Below the pieces are notes generated by a model. That model searched no databases, had not been told where the DNA came from, and saw only the letters and a list, made by a program, of their open reading frames with translations. A stretch of 34,522 nt of DNA, taken from a virus. A program made the position numbers and the translations under genes. Shown piece by piece: positions 1 to 7,743 of this stretch; positions within the stretch are counted from its first letter, which is position 1, and each line of letters starts with the position of its first letter. Where the stretch lies: the IMG/VR virus record IMGVR_UViG_3300005833_000009, positions 1 through 34,522 of that record; one strand, given 5' to 3'.

Positions 1-9
1 CATGCCACC

Positions 10-303
10 GTGGAACCCATGCGCGCAGGCAGAGACGGCCGACCCTGGCACCGCATCGCCGCCCAGGTACGCGCCCAGGGTCAGCCCTGCTGGATCTGCG
101 GCCAACCCATCGACCCGACCCTGCCCGCCCGACACCCCCGAGCCTTCACCGTCGACCACGTCATCCCACTCGCACTCGGTGGATCACCAACCGACCGAGA
201 CAACCTGCGAGCAGCCCACATGAACTGCAACACAGCCCGATCCAACCGACTGCGCGCCGAGCAGACCAGAGCATCGAACCTGAACCAATCGAGATCATGG
301 TGA
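10..303 (+). CDS. HNH endonuclease, probably packaging-associated
   Basis: A 97-residue protein with a complete HNH core. It has a Cys pair (CWIC, near residue 28), the metal-binding DH in FTVDHVIPLALGG, an Asn in DNLRAAH, and a terminal HMNCN with further basic residues. Small HNH proteins next to the terminase genes are known to assist terminase cleavage in many cos-type siphoviruses such as HK97, and the terminase genes follow here after one small gene. A GTG at 10 opens the frame; an ATG at 19 is an alternative, and neither has a clear Shine-Dalgarno sequence because the window starts just upstream. The role in packaging is inferred from family and position; a homing-endonuclease role is less likely given the short length. 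Confidence 0.85.
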   Translation: MEPMRAGRDGRPWHRIAAQVRAQGQPCWICGQPIDPTLPARHPRAFTVDHVIPLALGGSPTDRDNLRAAHMNCNTARSNRLRAEQTRASNLNQSRSW

Positions 304-403
304 GAAGGGGGACAGTGGGGGGGCCGGGTCACAACGGGCCCGAGCACGCGGGTCACGTCCCGCCACGTGACCCTGTCTCTCTCTCCGATGATCTTGGGGC
401 AAG
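304..403. other. Intergenic region with 9-bp inverted repeat; candidate cos or terminase-binding region
   Basis: No gene is seen here. Positions 350-358 (GGGTCACGT) and 365-373 (ACGTGACCC) form a perfect 9-bp inverted repeat around a 6-nt centre. A further GGGTCAC lies at 326-332, and G-runs occur at 306-325. It sits between the HNH and terminase genes, where cos-type phages often keep their packaging site. No cohesive-end cut can be recognised by eye, so an operator or promoter region is equally possible. Confidence 0.35.
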
Positions 404-697
404 ATGGGGGGCATGGGGCCTGATCCGTGCTCGATGTGTCGGCGGCCGGCGACGGCTGATCCGAGCTTGACCCGTCAGGGCGACGGGACGGTCACGGTGA
501 ACTGGCCCGAGGACGAGCCCGACGTGGCGCTGATAACCCGCGAGGCGATGCTGAACCTGGTCGAGGACTACAACCGGGTGAGGCGGGTCGCGAGGGCACT
601 CGACGGGTCGGCGCCGATGATCGAGCTGGCGCAGGAACTGGCCCGCCGACCTGGGGGCATGATCGCTGACCTATCACCGCAGGTCAGCGACGTGTGA
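404..697 (+). CDS. Hypothetical protein with N-terminal Cys pair
   Basis: A 97-residue protein of unknown function between the HNH and small terminase genes. The N-terminus has a CSMC pair that could be half of a zinc site. The middle is acidic (WPEDEPD), and the C-terminal half looks helical (REAMLNLVEDYNRVRRVARAL). Both ATG 404 and ATG 413 are possible starts, because the region between them is a run of G that could serve as a ribosome binding site for 413. The stop overlaps a GTG at 694 in GTGA style, but the next gene more likely starts at 724. The length and ordinary codon use support a real gene; no function is proposed. Confidence 0.6.
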   Translation: MGGMGPDPCSMCRRPATADPSLTRQGDGTVTVNWPEDEPDVALITREAMLNLVEDYNRVRRVARALDGSAPMIELAQELARRPGGMIADLSPQVSDV

Positions 698-723
698 CCC
701 TTACATGTTTCTCGGGAGGTGCC

Positions 724-1095
724 ATGGGACGGACCGCGGCGAGCCGGGGTGAGGTGGCGTCGGCGCTGAATGTGGCCCTGAAGGCGATCAAGGTGGCGCC
801 GGCCGATGGCGCGTCGGTGGCGTTGGCCGTCCGCCTGGCGCAGAAGATCGACGAGACGACCGACCCGGGTGAGCTGGGTACTCTCAGTGCACGCCTGCTG
901 GCCGCGCTGGCAGCCCTGCGGATGACGCCGGCCAGCCGCGACAGCATCGTCAGGGAGGTCGCGAGTGGTCCGGCATCCGGCGGCCGCAGCGGCAGCAGTG
1001 CCGGCGGCAGAAGCATCGACGAGCTTCGTTCCCGCCGTGTTCGGATGCACCCAGCCGCGGCTGTGGACACCCCCACTTCGGGAGCTGACGCCTGA
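724..1095 (+). CDS. Terminase small subunit (putative)
   Basis: A 123-residue protein directly before the large terminase. Small subunits bind the packaging site and load the large subunit. The sequence is mostly helical and Ala/Leu-rich, with LSARLLAALAALRMTP followed by an Arg/Gly/Ser-rich tail, resembling short actinophage small-terminase proteins. ATG 724 is chosen because GGGAGG stands at 714-719. The frame stays open to a GTG at 694 that overlaps the previous stop, giving ten more residues. Its last 131 bp overlap the start of the large subunit in another frame, much longer than the 1-8-bp overlaps elsewhere here. Assignment rests mainly on position and size. Confidence 0.6.
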   Translation: MGRTAASRGEVASALNVALKAIKVAPADGASVALAVRLAQKIDETTDPGELGTLSARLLAALAALRMTPASRDSIVREVASGPASGGRSGSSAGGRSIDELRSRRVRMHPAAAVDTPTSGADA

Positions 1096-2557
1096 GACGT
1101 CGGTCGGTTTCGATGTCATCGACTTCGCCCGGTACCAGCTGGCGTTCCCGCTGGACCCGTGGGAGGAGTGGGCCGTCATTCATGGCGGTGAGCTGTTGCC
1201 GGATGGGCGGCCGCGGTTCCGGGTGGTGCACGTTGTCGTGGCCCGCCAGAACGGGAAGACCACGATCCCGGTCGTCCTGTCGCTGTACTGGCAGGTGATC
1301 GAACAGGTCGCGATGATCCTGGGCACCAGCACGAAGATCGACTATGCGAAGGAGTCGTGGTTTAAGGCGGTGACCCTGGCCGAGAAGGCGCCAGGGTTGG
1401 CTGATCTGGTGCCCAGTCACCTGTCGCTGGGCCCGGACGGGAACCGGGCGCGCCGGCTATGGCTGCGGCAGGCCAACGGCGAGCAGGAGAGCACGCTGTG
1501 CGGGTCCCGGTACAAGATCGCTGCCGCGAACGAGGAGGGTGGCCGGTCGCTGACGGTGCACCGCCTGGTCCTGGACGAGCTGCGCCAGCACCACGACTAC
1601 TCGGCGTGGGACGCCGCGGTGCCCGCGGGGAACGCGGTCGCCGACTTCCAGGCGTGGTGCCTGTCGAACGCCGGCACCAGCCGCAGCGTGGTGTTCAACG
1701 ACGAACGCGAGACGGCCCTGAAGTTCATCGAGACCGGCGAGGGCGATCCGCGGACCGGATGGTTCGAGTGGTCCTCCGAGCCCGGCGCCGACCCGATGTC
1801 GTTGGCTGCGCTGGCCCAGGCGAACCCGAACCTCGGCCGGCGGATCGACGTCGACACCCTGCTCGGTCAGGCCCGCAAGGCGGTCGAGAAGGGCGGGGAG
1901 AAGCTGGCCGGGTTCCGCACCGAGTGCATGTGTATCTCGGTCGGCACGCTCACCCCGGTGATCGACCCGGAGGTGTGGGCGAGCCGGGCGGATCCGGGGT
2001 CCCAGGTCGTCGGCCGGTTGGCCCTGGGGTTCGAGGTCGCCCTGGACCGTTCGGCTGCCTCGATCTCGGTTTCTGGGCGCCGCGAGGACGGCCGGGTGCA
2101 CTGCGAGGTCATCGATCGGCGCGGCGGGATGGGGTGGGTGATCCCGCGCCTGGTCGAGCTGTGCGTACGCTGGGGACCGGTGATGATCGGACTGGATCCG
2201 TCGAGCCCGGCCGGGGCCCTGGTCCCCGATCTCAGTCGGGCGATCGACGATGCCGTGAAGGCCCGTCGTCTGCAGGATCCGGTGGCAACGTTCGAGCTGA
2301 CGAACCGGGACATGGCGACGGCGTTCTCTGGGTTCGTCGCCGATGTCGTCGAGGACCGGTTGCGGCACCGGGGAGAGCAGATACTGGTCGATGAGCTGGG
2401 TACAGCGGTGGCGCGGCCGGTCGGCGACGGCGGGACGGCGTGGGGTCGGCGGCGCAGTGGTGGCGATATCTCGGCGCTGGTCGCCGTGACTGTGGCCCGG
2501 TGGACGTTCCTGCAGCAGGTGCCGGAACCCGACGAGGTCTGGGGATTCAGCGAATGA
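965..2557 (+). CDS. terL: Terminase large subunit
   Basis: The packaging motor ATPase and nuclease, 530 residues, a normal family length. The ATPase domain shows a deviant Walker A, ARQNGKT (residues 93-99), and a Walker B, LVLDE (201-205), followed by the coupling region. The C-terminal half has the RNase H-like nuclease pattern, with Asp residues in LGFEVALDRSAAS and VMIGLDPSSPAG. The N-terminal TPPLRELTPETSVGFDVIDFA is typical of actinophage large terminases. GTG 965 is preceded by AGGGAGG at 952-958 with good spacing, so it is preferred even though it overlaps the small subunit by 131 bp. The stop overlaps the portal start as ATGA. Confidence 0.95.
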   Translation: MVRHPAAAAAAVPAAEASTSFVPAVFGCTQPRLWTPPLRELTPETSVGFDVIDFARYQLAFPLDPWEEWAVIHGGELLPDGRPRFRVVHVVVARQNGKTTIPVVLSLYWQVIEQVAMILGTSTKIDYAKESWFKAVTLAEKAPGLADLVPSHLSLGPDGNRARRLWLRQANGEQESTLCGSRYKIAAANEEGGRSLTVHRLVLDELRQHHDYSAWDAAVPAGNAVADFQAWCLSNAGTSRSVVFNDERETALKFIETGEGDPRTGWFEWSSEPGADPMSLAALAQANPNLGRRIDVDTLLGQARKAVEKGGEKLAGFRTECMCISVGTLTPVIDPEVWASRADPGSQVVGRLALGFEVALDRSAASISVSGRREDGRVHCEVIDRRGGMGWVIPRLVELCVRWGPVMIGLDPSSPAGALVPDLSRAIDDAVKARRLQDPVATFELTNRDMATAFSGFVADVVEDRLRHRGEQILVDELGTAVARPVGDGGTAWGRRRSGGDISALVAVTVARWTFLQQVPEPDEVWGFSE

Positions 2558-4035
2558 AGTGGCCCTGGTCGCGTGACTCGACGCCGCAGCAGAAACCGAC
2601 CGAGCGGCTGAGCCTGGACGACTATCTAGGGATCATCAACTCGTTCTCCTACCTGGGGTTGTCCTACGGCGGCGAGAGCGGGATCCAGCGGACCCTGACC
2701 GGTGACCGCGAGCCCGCACCGCGCGGTTTCCGGTCCGGCGCCGAGATCGGCTACGGATCCAATGCGATCATCTACGCGTGCATGGCGGTCCGTCAGCACG
2801 TGTTCAATCAGCCGAGGTTCGCATGGCAGCAGATGGCCAGCAGCCGGCCGTCGCAGATGTTCGGCACCCCGGCGCTGACCCTGCTAGAGCGGCCCTGGGC
2901 CGGTGGCACTACCCAGGATCTGCTCTCGCGGATGATCCAGGACGCAGACCTTGCGGGGAACTGGTACGGGATCATCGACACGCCGCTGCCACGGATCGGT
3001 GGCGACGGCGGGCAGGAGCTGGTCCGGTTGCGCCCGGACTGGGTCGAGCACGCACTGGAACCGCGGATCATCAAGGGCGGGCAGGTCGGCTGGCGCCGGC
3101 TGGGGATCTTCTACAGCGAGGGCGGTCCGCGCGGGAAGGGCGAGACGACAGGCGTGCCCATCCCGGTCGGTGAGTACGCCCACTTCGCCCCGAACCCGGA
3201 CCCGTTGGCCCAGTGGCGCGGCATGTCCTGGCTGACGCCGGTGGCCCGCGAGGTGCAGTCGGACCTGCAGATGACCCAGCACAAGCAGATGTACTTCGAG
3301 CAGGGCGCGACACCGAACCTGGTCGTGTCCTATCCGGCCGGCACGAAGATGGACGACATCCTCAAGCTGCGGAAGATCATCGCCGAGGACCACGAGGGCA
3401 CCGCGAACGCGTACAAGACCCTGCACCTGGGTGGCGGCGCAGATCCGACGATCATCGGCGCGAACCTCGACCAGATCGACTTCAAGAGCGTGCAGGGGGC
3501 CGGGGAGACGAGGATCGCCGCGGCTGCCGGCACACCGCCGGTGATCGTCGGTCTGAGTGAGGGTCTGGCCGGGTCGAGCCTGAACACCGGCAACTACGGC
3601 GCGGCGCGCCGCCGGATGGCTGATGCCACGATTCATCCGCTGTGGCAGAACGCCGCCGGGTCCCTGGCGCAGCTGTTCCTCGGTTCATCGCAGGCACCGC
3701 CCGGGCTGCGCAACGGTTCGGTGCGGCTGTGGTACGACGCCCGCGACGTCCCGTTCCTACGCGAGGACGAGAAGGACGCCGCCGAGATCGGCATGGCCAG
3801 GGCATCGACGATCCGGACCTACATCGACGCCGGGTTCGACCCGATGTCCGCGGTTCGGGCCGTTACCGCCGAGGACGAATCGCAGCTGGTGCATTCTGGC
3901 CTCTACAGCGTGCAGCTGCAGTCCCCAGGCCAGCAGAACGGCACCGGCCAGCAGAACGGCACCGGCCAGCAGAACGGCCAGAATGGCCAGCAGAACGGCG
4001 GAAGATCCGCCCTGGAAGGAGCATCGACGACATGA
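2554..4035 (+). CDS. Portal protein (HK97-type)
   Basis: A 493-residue portal, forming the dodecameric DNA gate at one capsid vertex. Family features include an N-terminal MKWPWSR, the IIYACMAVRQHVFNQPRFAWQQ stretch split by ordinary portal spacing, the PNLVVSYPAG region, and the conserved GTPPVIVGLSEGLAGSSLNTGNY block (discussed as a family signature, positions about 3526-3600). It starts at ATG 2554, overlapping the terminase stop by 4 bp, and its own stop overlaps the protease ATG in the same way. The last 40 residues are low complexity: GQQNGT repeated, then QNGQQNGG, encoded by an 18-bp tandem repeat. This tail probably varies in length by slippage and is unlikely to be part of the portal core. 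Confidence 0.93.
   Translation: MKWPWSRDSTPQQKPTERLSLDDYLGIINSFSYLGLSYGGESGIQRTLTGDREPAPRGFRSGAEIGYGSNAIIYACMAVRQHVFNQPRFAWQQMASSRPSQMFGTPALTLLERPWAGGTTQDLLSRMIQDADLAGNWYGIIDTPLPRIGGDGGQELVRLRPDWVEHALEPRIIKGGQVGWRRLGIFYSEGGPRGKGETTGVPIPVGEYAHFAPNPDPLAQWRGMSWLTPVAREVQSDLQMTQHKQMYFEQGATPNLVVSYPAGTKMDDILKLRKIIAEDHEGTANAYKTLHLGGGADPTIIGANLDQIDFKSVQGAGETRIAAAAGTPPVIVGLSEGLAGSSLNTGNYGAARRRMADATIHPLWQNAAGSLAQLFLGSSQAPPGLRNGSVRLWYDARDVPFLREDEKDAAEIGMARASTIRTYIDAGFDPMSAVRAVTAEDESQLVHSGLYSVQLQSPGQQNGTGQQNGTGQQNGQNGQQNGGRSALEGASTT
3928..4001 (+). repeat. 18-bp tandem repeat in the portal C-terminus
   Basis: The 18-bp unit GGCCAGCAGAACGGCACC occurs at 3928-3945 and 3946-3963 and continues as degenerate copies to about 4001. 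It encodes Gln/Asn/Gly-rich GQQNGT repeats. The unit is a multiple of three, so the frame survives copy-number change. Confidence 0.9.
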
Positions 4036-4889
4036 GAGGCCTTCCGAGGCACAACCTCGTGCGTGCCCTGTACCCCGGTGCCTTCCTGAACCCGGAAGGT
4101 GCCCCAGGTGACCCAGAGGACCGGGATACCGATACCGCGATGCGGGCGCCGGCCGAACGCGGCAAGAAGAAGAAGAAGGGCGACGGATCCCTGGGGACGA
4201 TGTACGGGCACTTCGCCGTATTCGGCCGGTGGACCGAGATCGATTCCATCTTCGAGGGCAATTTCATGGAACAGGTCGCGCCGGGCACATTCCGGAAGAC
4301 CTTCCGGGAACAGCGCGACACCATGCGGGCCCTGTTCCAACACGGGCGAGACACCCAGATCGGCAGCAAGCCTCTCGGCCCCATCGATGATCTGCGCGAG
4401 GACGGGGAGGGCGCCTACTACGAGGTGCCGCTACTGGACACCGGGTATAACCGCGACCTGGAACCCGGGCTGCGCGCTGGCCTGTACGGGGCATCGTTCC
4501 GGTTCCACGTGATCCGTGAGGACCTGAACCGTGACCCCGGTTCCAGCACCTACAACCCCAAGGGCCTGCCCGAGCGCACCATCCGTGAGGCCCAGGTACT
4601 GGAGTTCGGCCCGGTCACCTTCCCCGCATATGCCGAGGCCACGGCAGGGGTACGCTCGCTGACCGACGAGGATCTGATCCAGCGGATGCTGGAAACGGAC
4701 CCGGGTCGCCTGCACCAGCTGGCGCAGAGCCTGGGTTACCAACTGGTGGTGTCCCGTACGGACGCCACATCACCAGAAGCACTTCCCGCTGACGCCGCCC
4801 CCGGGGGCACTTCGGAGGGACGCCGCGAGAGCCCAACGGGCTCGCTGGTCGTCACACTCAATCCGAACCGGAGGAGGGCAACAGCATGA
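4032..4889 (+). CDS. Prohead maturation protease (HK97 family, peptidase U35)
   Basis: A 285-residue serine protease that trims scaffold and delta domains in the assembling head. The U35 signature is visible: His104 in LFQHGRDTQIG and Ser155 in LYGASFRFHV, followed by EAQVLEFGPVTFPAYAEATAGVRS, the usual end of the catalytic domain. A Lys-rich stretch (KKKKK, residues 45-49) and acidic patches sit in the N-terminal 55 residues, which are longer than in minimal family members. The roughly 60 C-terminal residues are probably disposable. ATG 4032 overlaps the portal stop, and the stop overlaps the capsid start (4886), so portal, protease and capsid are translationally coupled. Confidence 0.93.
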   Translation: MRGLPRHNLVRALYPGAFLNPEGAPGDPEDRDTDTAMRAPAERGKKKKKGDGSLGTMYGHFAVFGRWTEIDSIFEGNFMEQVAPGTFRKTFREQRDTMRALFQHGRDTQIGSKPLGPIDDLREDGEGAYYEVPLLDTGYNRDLEPGLRAGLYGASFRFHVIREDLNRDPGSSTYNPKGLPERTIREAQVLEFGPVTFPAYAEATAGVRSLTDEDLIQRMLETDPGRLHQLAQSLGYQLVVSRTDATSPEALPADAAPGGTSEGRRESPTGSLVVTLNPNRRRATA

Positions 4890-6403
4890 ACCGAGCCGAA
4901 CGCCAGGCCCGCTTGCAGGAACTGCGGGAATGGATCCAGGCCCAGCACGACGAGTTCCGCGACGACGCGTTCCCGTCCGACGTGCAGGCCCAGTGGGAGA
5001 CCAACAACATCGAGTTGCGCGAGCACGAGCGGGTCCTGGCCGAGCTGGAGGCCCGCGACGCCCGGATCGTCGAGGTCGCGCAGAGCGGGGAAGCGGGCAG
5101 CCGCGAGGCGGGCGCCGACCCCGGCAACCGACTCGCGCAGCGGGGCACCCCCGCGCTTATCTCGCGGATGGCCGAGCACGAGGTCTACGACCTGCGCGAG
5201 ATCCGGCACAATCCGTTCGCACCCGAACGGGCCGCCACCGAGGTCCGCGAGCGTGCACTGCGGGCCGTCGAGCTGGGCTACTTCCCCCAGGCCGGCCACG
5301 ACCAGGACATGGTCCGCAACCACGTGTCCAACCTGATCCGGCGCAGCGATTCCGAGGACTACTCCTCGGGTGAGGTGGCGCGCCGGATCCTGGCCACCGG
5401 GTCACCGGCCTACCGGCGAGCGTTCGCCAAGATCCTGTCGGCGGCGCTTCGTGGGATGCCTGGCGCGACCCAGCTGACCGCCGAGGAGTCACGGGCCGTC
5501 GAGGCGGCCCGTGCCCTCGTGGTCGGCACCGGTGCATCCGGTGGGTTCGCTGTGCCCTACCAGCTGGACTCGACGCTGATCCCGACCAGCAACCTGTCCG
5601 TGAACCCGTTCCGGGCGATCGCCAACGTCGAGTCGATCTCCGGCACGAACGAGTGGCGTGGCCTCACCTCGGCCGGCGTGACCGCTGGGTATGCGACGGA
5701 AGCGCTGGAGGCCAGTGACAACGCCCCAACCCTGGCGCAGCCCACGCTGACCACGGTCCGGGCGCAGTGCTTCGTCCCGGTCTCGATCGAGCTGACCCAG
5801 GACTGGGGCGCGATCGAGAGCGAGCTGGGCACCCTGATCCAGGACGCCAAGGACGACCTGGAGGCCACGAAGTTCTCGGTCGGGTCGGGCACCAACGAAC
5901 CGCAGGGCATCATCACCGGCGCGACCACCACGGTCGCGACGGCCGGTGTCGGCGCGTTCGCTGCCGGCGACCTGTACCTGACGGAGAACGCTCTCGGTCC
6001 GAGGTTCCGGCCGCGGGCGCAGTGGATCGGCAACCGGACCACCTACAACCGGGTGCGCCAGTTCGACACCGCTGGCGGCGCGCAGCTGTGGATGTACATC
6101 GCTGCGGGTCTGGCAAACAACGTCCCGACGCCGGGCAACATGGGCGCCGAGCTGCTGGGCTACCCCGCGAACGAGGACTCGGCGCTGGTCGGCACGGTCA
6201 CCACCGGATCCAAGATCCTGGTCCTGGGTGACTGGCGCTATTACAAGATCGTCGACCGGATCGGGATGGACATCGAGGTGATCCCGCACCTGTTCGGTGC
6301 GACGAACCGGTTCCCGACCGGTCAGCGCGGGTTCTACGCCTTCTGGCGGAACACGGCCCGCGTGCTCGACGTGAACGCGTTCCGGGTCCTGACGGTCGCC
6401 TGA
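4886..6403 (+). CDS. Major capsid protein (HK97 fold)
   Basis: A 505-residue capsid protein. Residues 1-65 are a charged coiled coil (RQARLQELREWIQAQ and following), the delta/scaffold domain that the preceding protease would remove. The folded part begins around residue 213 with GTGASGGFAVPYQLDST, the usual start of the mature HK97 domain. Later landmarks are FVPVSIELTQDWG and the C-terminal GFYAFWRNTARVLDVNAFRVLTVA. ATG 4886 overlaps the protease stop and has GGAGGAGGG upstream. With about 210 residues before the mature domain, the propeptide is long for the family, so residues 66-212 may be an extra region. The exact cleavage point cannot be set from sequence alone. Confidence 0.95.
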   Translation: MNRAERQARLQELREWIQAQHDEFRDDAFPSDVQAQWETNNIELREHERVLAELEARDARIVEVAQSGEAGSREAGADPGNRLAQRGTPALISRMAEHEVYDLREIRHNPFAPERAATEVRERALRAVELGYFPQAGHDQDMVRNHVSNLIRRSDSEDYSSGEVARRILATGSPAYRRAFAKILSAALRGMPGATQLTAEESRAVEAARALVVGTGASGGFAVPYQLDSTLIPTSNLSVNPFRAIANVESISGTNEWRGLTSAGVTAGYATEALEASDNAPTLAQPTLTTVRAQCFVPVSIELTQDWGAIESELGTLIQDAKDDLEATKFSVGSGTNEPQGIITGATTTVATAGVGAFAAGDLYLTENALGPRFRPRAQWIGNRTTYNRVRQFDTAGGAQLWMYIAAGLANNVPTPGNMGAELLGYPANEDSALVGTVTTGSKILVLGDWRYYKIVDRIGMDIEVIPHLFGATNRFPTGQRGFYAFWRNTARVLDVNAFRVLTVA

Positions 6404-6413
6404 TCTACCCCAA

Positions 6414-6448
6414 GGGTGGGGGCCGTCCGGCCAGGACGACCCCCACCC
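6414..6448 (+). terminator. Strong hairpin after the major capsid gene
   Basis: Positions 6414-6428 pair with 6434-6448, 14 of 15 base pairs (one C-A mismatch) around the 5-nt loop GGCCA. No T-run follows, so it is not a classic intrinsic terminator. In high-GC phages such hairpins behind the capsid gene may partially terminate or stabilise the capsid transcript. Confidence 0.7.
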
Positions 6449-6485
6449 ATCCGGGGAGCAGTACCCCGAGATGAGAGGCCTGACG

Positions 6486-6701
6486 ATGGCAGCAGTACGC
6501 AAGGCACCGGGTGAGCTGTACGTCGCCACCGAGTCGTTCTCGACCGAGCTGGACGGGATCACCGTCGCGGTCGTCAAGGGAGTGACCCGGGTCCGTGAGG
6601 GACACCCGCTGATGGTCGGCCGCGAGATGTACTTCAAGCCGATCACGGCGCACTTCGAGGTCAACTCGCCGGCTGACCCCGGCGGCGAGACCAGGGGCTG
6701 A
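6486..6701 (+). CDS. Small conserved actinophage head-region protein
   Basis: A 71-residue protein following the capsid gene. Its core, SFSTELDGITVAVVKGVTRV then REGHPLMVGREMYFKPI, resembles a small protein often found just after the major capsid in actinophages, of unknown or head-accessory role. ATG 6486 is preferred because GAGAGG lies at 6473-6478. An in-frame ATG at 6471 would add five residues. The C-terminus is short and charged. Position argues for a virion or head-assembly role, but none can be shown. Confidence 0.75.
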   Translation: MAAVRKAPGELYVATESFSTELDGITVAVVKGVTRVREGHPLMVGREMYFKPITAHFEVNSPADPGGETRG

Positions 6702-6704
6702 GCG

Positions 6705-7052
6705 ATGGCCTACGGGGAGCCGACCCAGTTCGTCGCATCCGCGGCCCGGACGACGAGCGGGAACAGCGGCGCGCAGCCGGCCGAGAAGGCCCTGAACCTC
6801 GCCCTGGTGGTCGAGGTGACCGCATCGAGCGGCACCACCCCGACCCTGGACCTGACCGTCGAATGGTCGATGGACGGGACCAACTTCGCCGTCGCCGATC
6901 CGGCCGACTCGTTCACCCAGATCACGACCAGCCCGACCCGCCGGGCGAAGACCTTCACCGTGAAGGGAACCTCCTACCGGCTGGTGTGGACCATCGCCGG
7001 GACGACCCCGAGCTTCACCTTCAGCGCGACCCGGTACGCGGTCGGTCAGTGA
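6705..7052 (+). CDS. Putative head accessory protein, beta-sandwich-like
   Basis: A 115-residue protein with alternating hydrophobic residues and many Thr/Ser (LALVVEVTASSG, LDLTVEWSMDGTNF, FTVKGTSYRLVWTIAG), the look of a single Ig-like or jelly-roll beta domain. It starts three bases after the previous stop. In siphoviruses, small beta proteins between the capsid and connector genes are often capsid decoration proteins, and that is the leading inference here. No Cys, signal peptide or membrane segment is present. Confidence 0.7.
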   Translation: MAYGEPTQFVASAARTTSGNSGAQPAEKALNLALVVEVTASSGTTPTLDLTVEWSMDGTNFAVADPADSFTQITTSPTRRAKTFTVKGTSYRLVWTIAGTTPSFTFSATRYAVGQ

Positions 7053-7086
7053 CCGTGCCGCTGCAGCACACAGAAGGGACGACGAC

Positions 7087-7740
7087 ATGCCGTTGAACGC
7101 GGTCGGCCAGAACGAGGCCCTCAAGTCCGGGACCGGCGGCGGTGTCTCGGGGGCCGTGACCCATATCTGCGTGTTCACCGCGGCCGACCCGGGAACCGGG
7201 ACCAACTTCACGGGCACCGAGGCCACCGGCGGGGCACCCGCCTACGCCCGGCAGGCCGTCACGTGGGGCACAGCGGCGTCGGGGCAGCTATCCAACACCA
7301 ACGCCATGACGTTCGACGTCCCCGCGGGCACCTACGGGTTCTTCGGGCTCATGACCGCGGTGACGGGGAACACCAACAACTACCGGGGACACCTGCCGTT
7401 CGGGGGGACCGCGAAGGGGTTCGGGACCGTCGACACCGCCGACGTGACCGCGAATACGATCACTTCGGCCGGGCACGGCTACGCCAACGCTGACCGGGTG
7501 ATGGTGTTCAACGTGTTCGCCGAGACCCTGCCCGCTGGCCTGACCGAGGGCACCCTGTACTTCGTGGTCGGCGCCGCGACCGACACGTTCCAGGTGTCGC
7601 TGACTTCCGGTGGCGCGGCCGTGGACATCACCGGCGTCGGGGACCTGTTCCACCAGAAGGTCGTCCCGGAAGTGTTCGGCGCGCAGGGTCAGATCACCGT
7701 CGCGGCCGGCCAGCTGCTCCTCGACGCAACCGCGATGTGA
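7087..7740 (+). CDS. Putative virion fibre or appendage protein
   Basis: A 217-residue protein in two parts. Residues 1-115 (VTHICVFTAADPGTGTNF, GGAPAYARQAVTWG, FGLMTAVTGN) match a small beta domain seen in phage tail-fibre and minor virion proteins. Residues 120-190 contain a repeat type common in fibres: ITSAGHGYANADRVMVFNV, LPAGLTEGTLYFVVGAATD, FQVSLTSGGAAVDIT. ATG 7087 has AGAAGGGA upstream. It is placed between capsid and connector genes rather than with the tail genes, so it could be a head fibre. The functional label is inferred from domain style. Confidence 0.65.
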   Translation: MPLNAVGQNEALKSGTGGGVSGAVTHICVFTAADPGTGTNFTGTEATGGAPAYARQAVTWGTAASGQLSNTNAMTFDVPAGTYGFFGLMTAVTGNTNNYRGHLPFGGTAKGFGTVDTADVTANTITSAGHGYANADRVMVFNVFAETLPAGLTEGTLYFVVGAATDTFQVSLTSGGAAVDITGVGDLFHQKVVPEVFGAQGQITVAAGQLLLDATAM

Positions 7741-7743
7741 CCC

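Noticed and set aside
2-223. An alternative gene at the left end overlapping the HNH gene
   Set aside because: Its Pro/Ser/Thr-rich product is the shifted frame of the HNH protein, which has a full catalytic motif.
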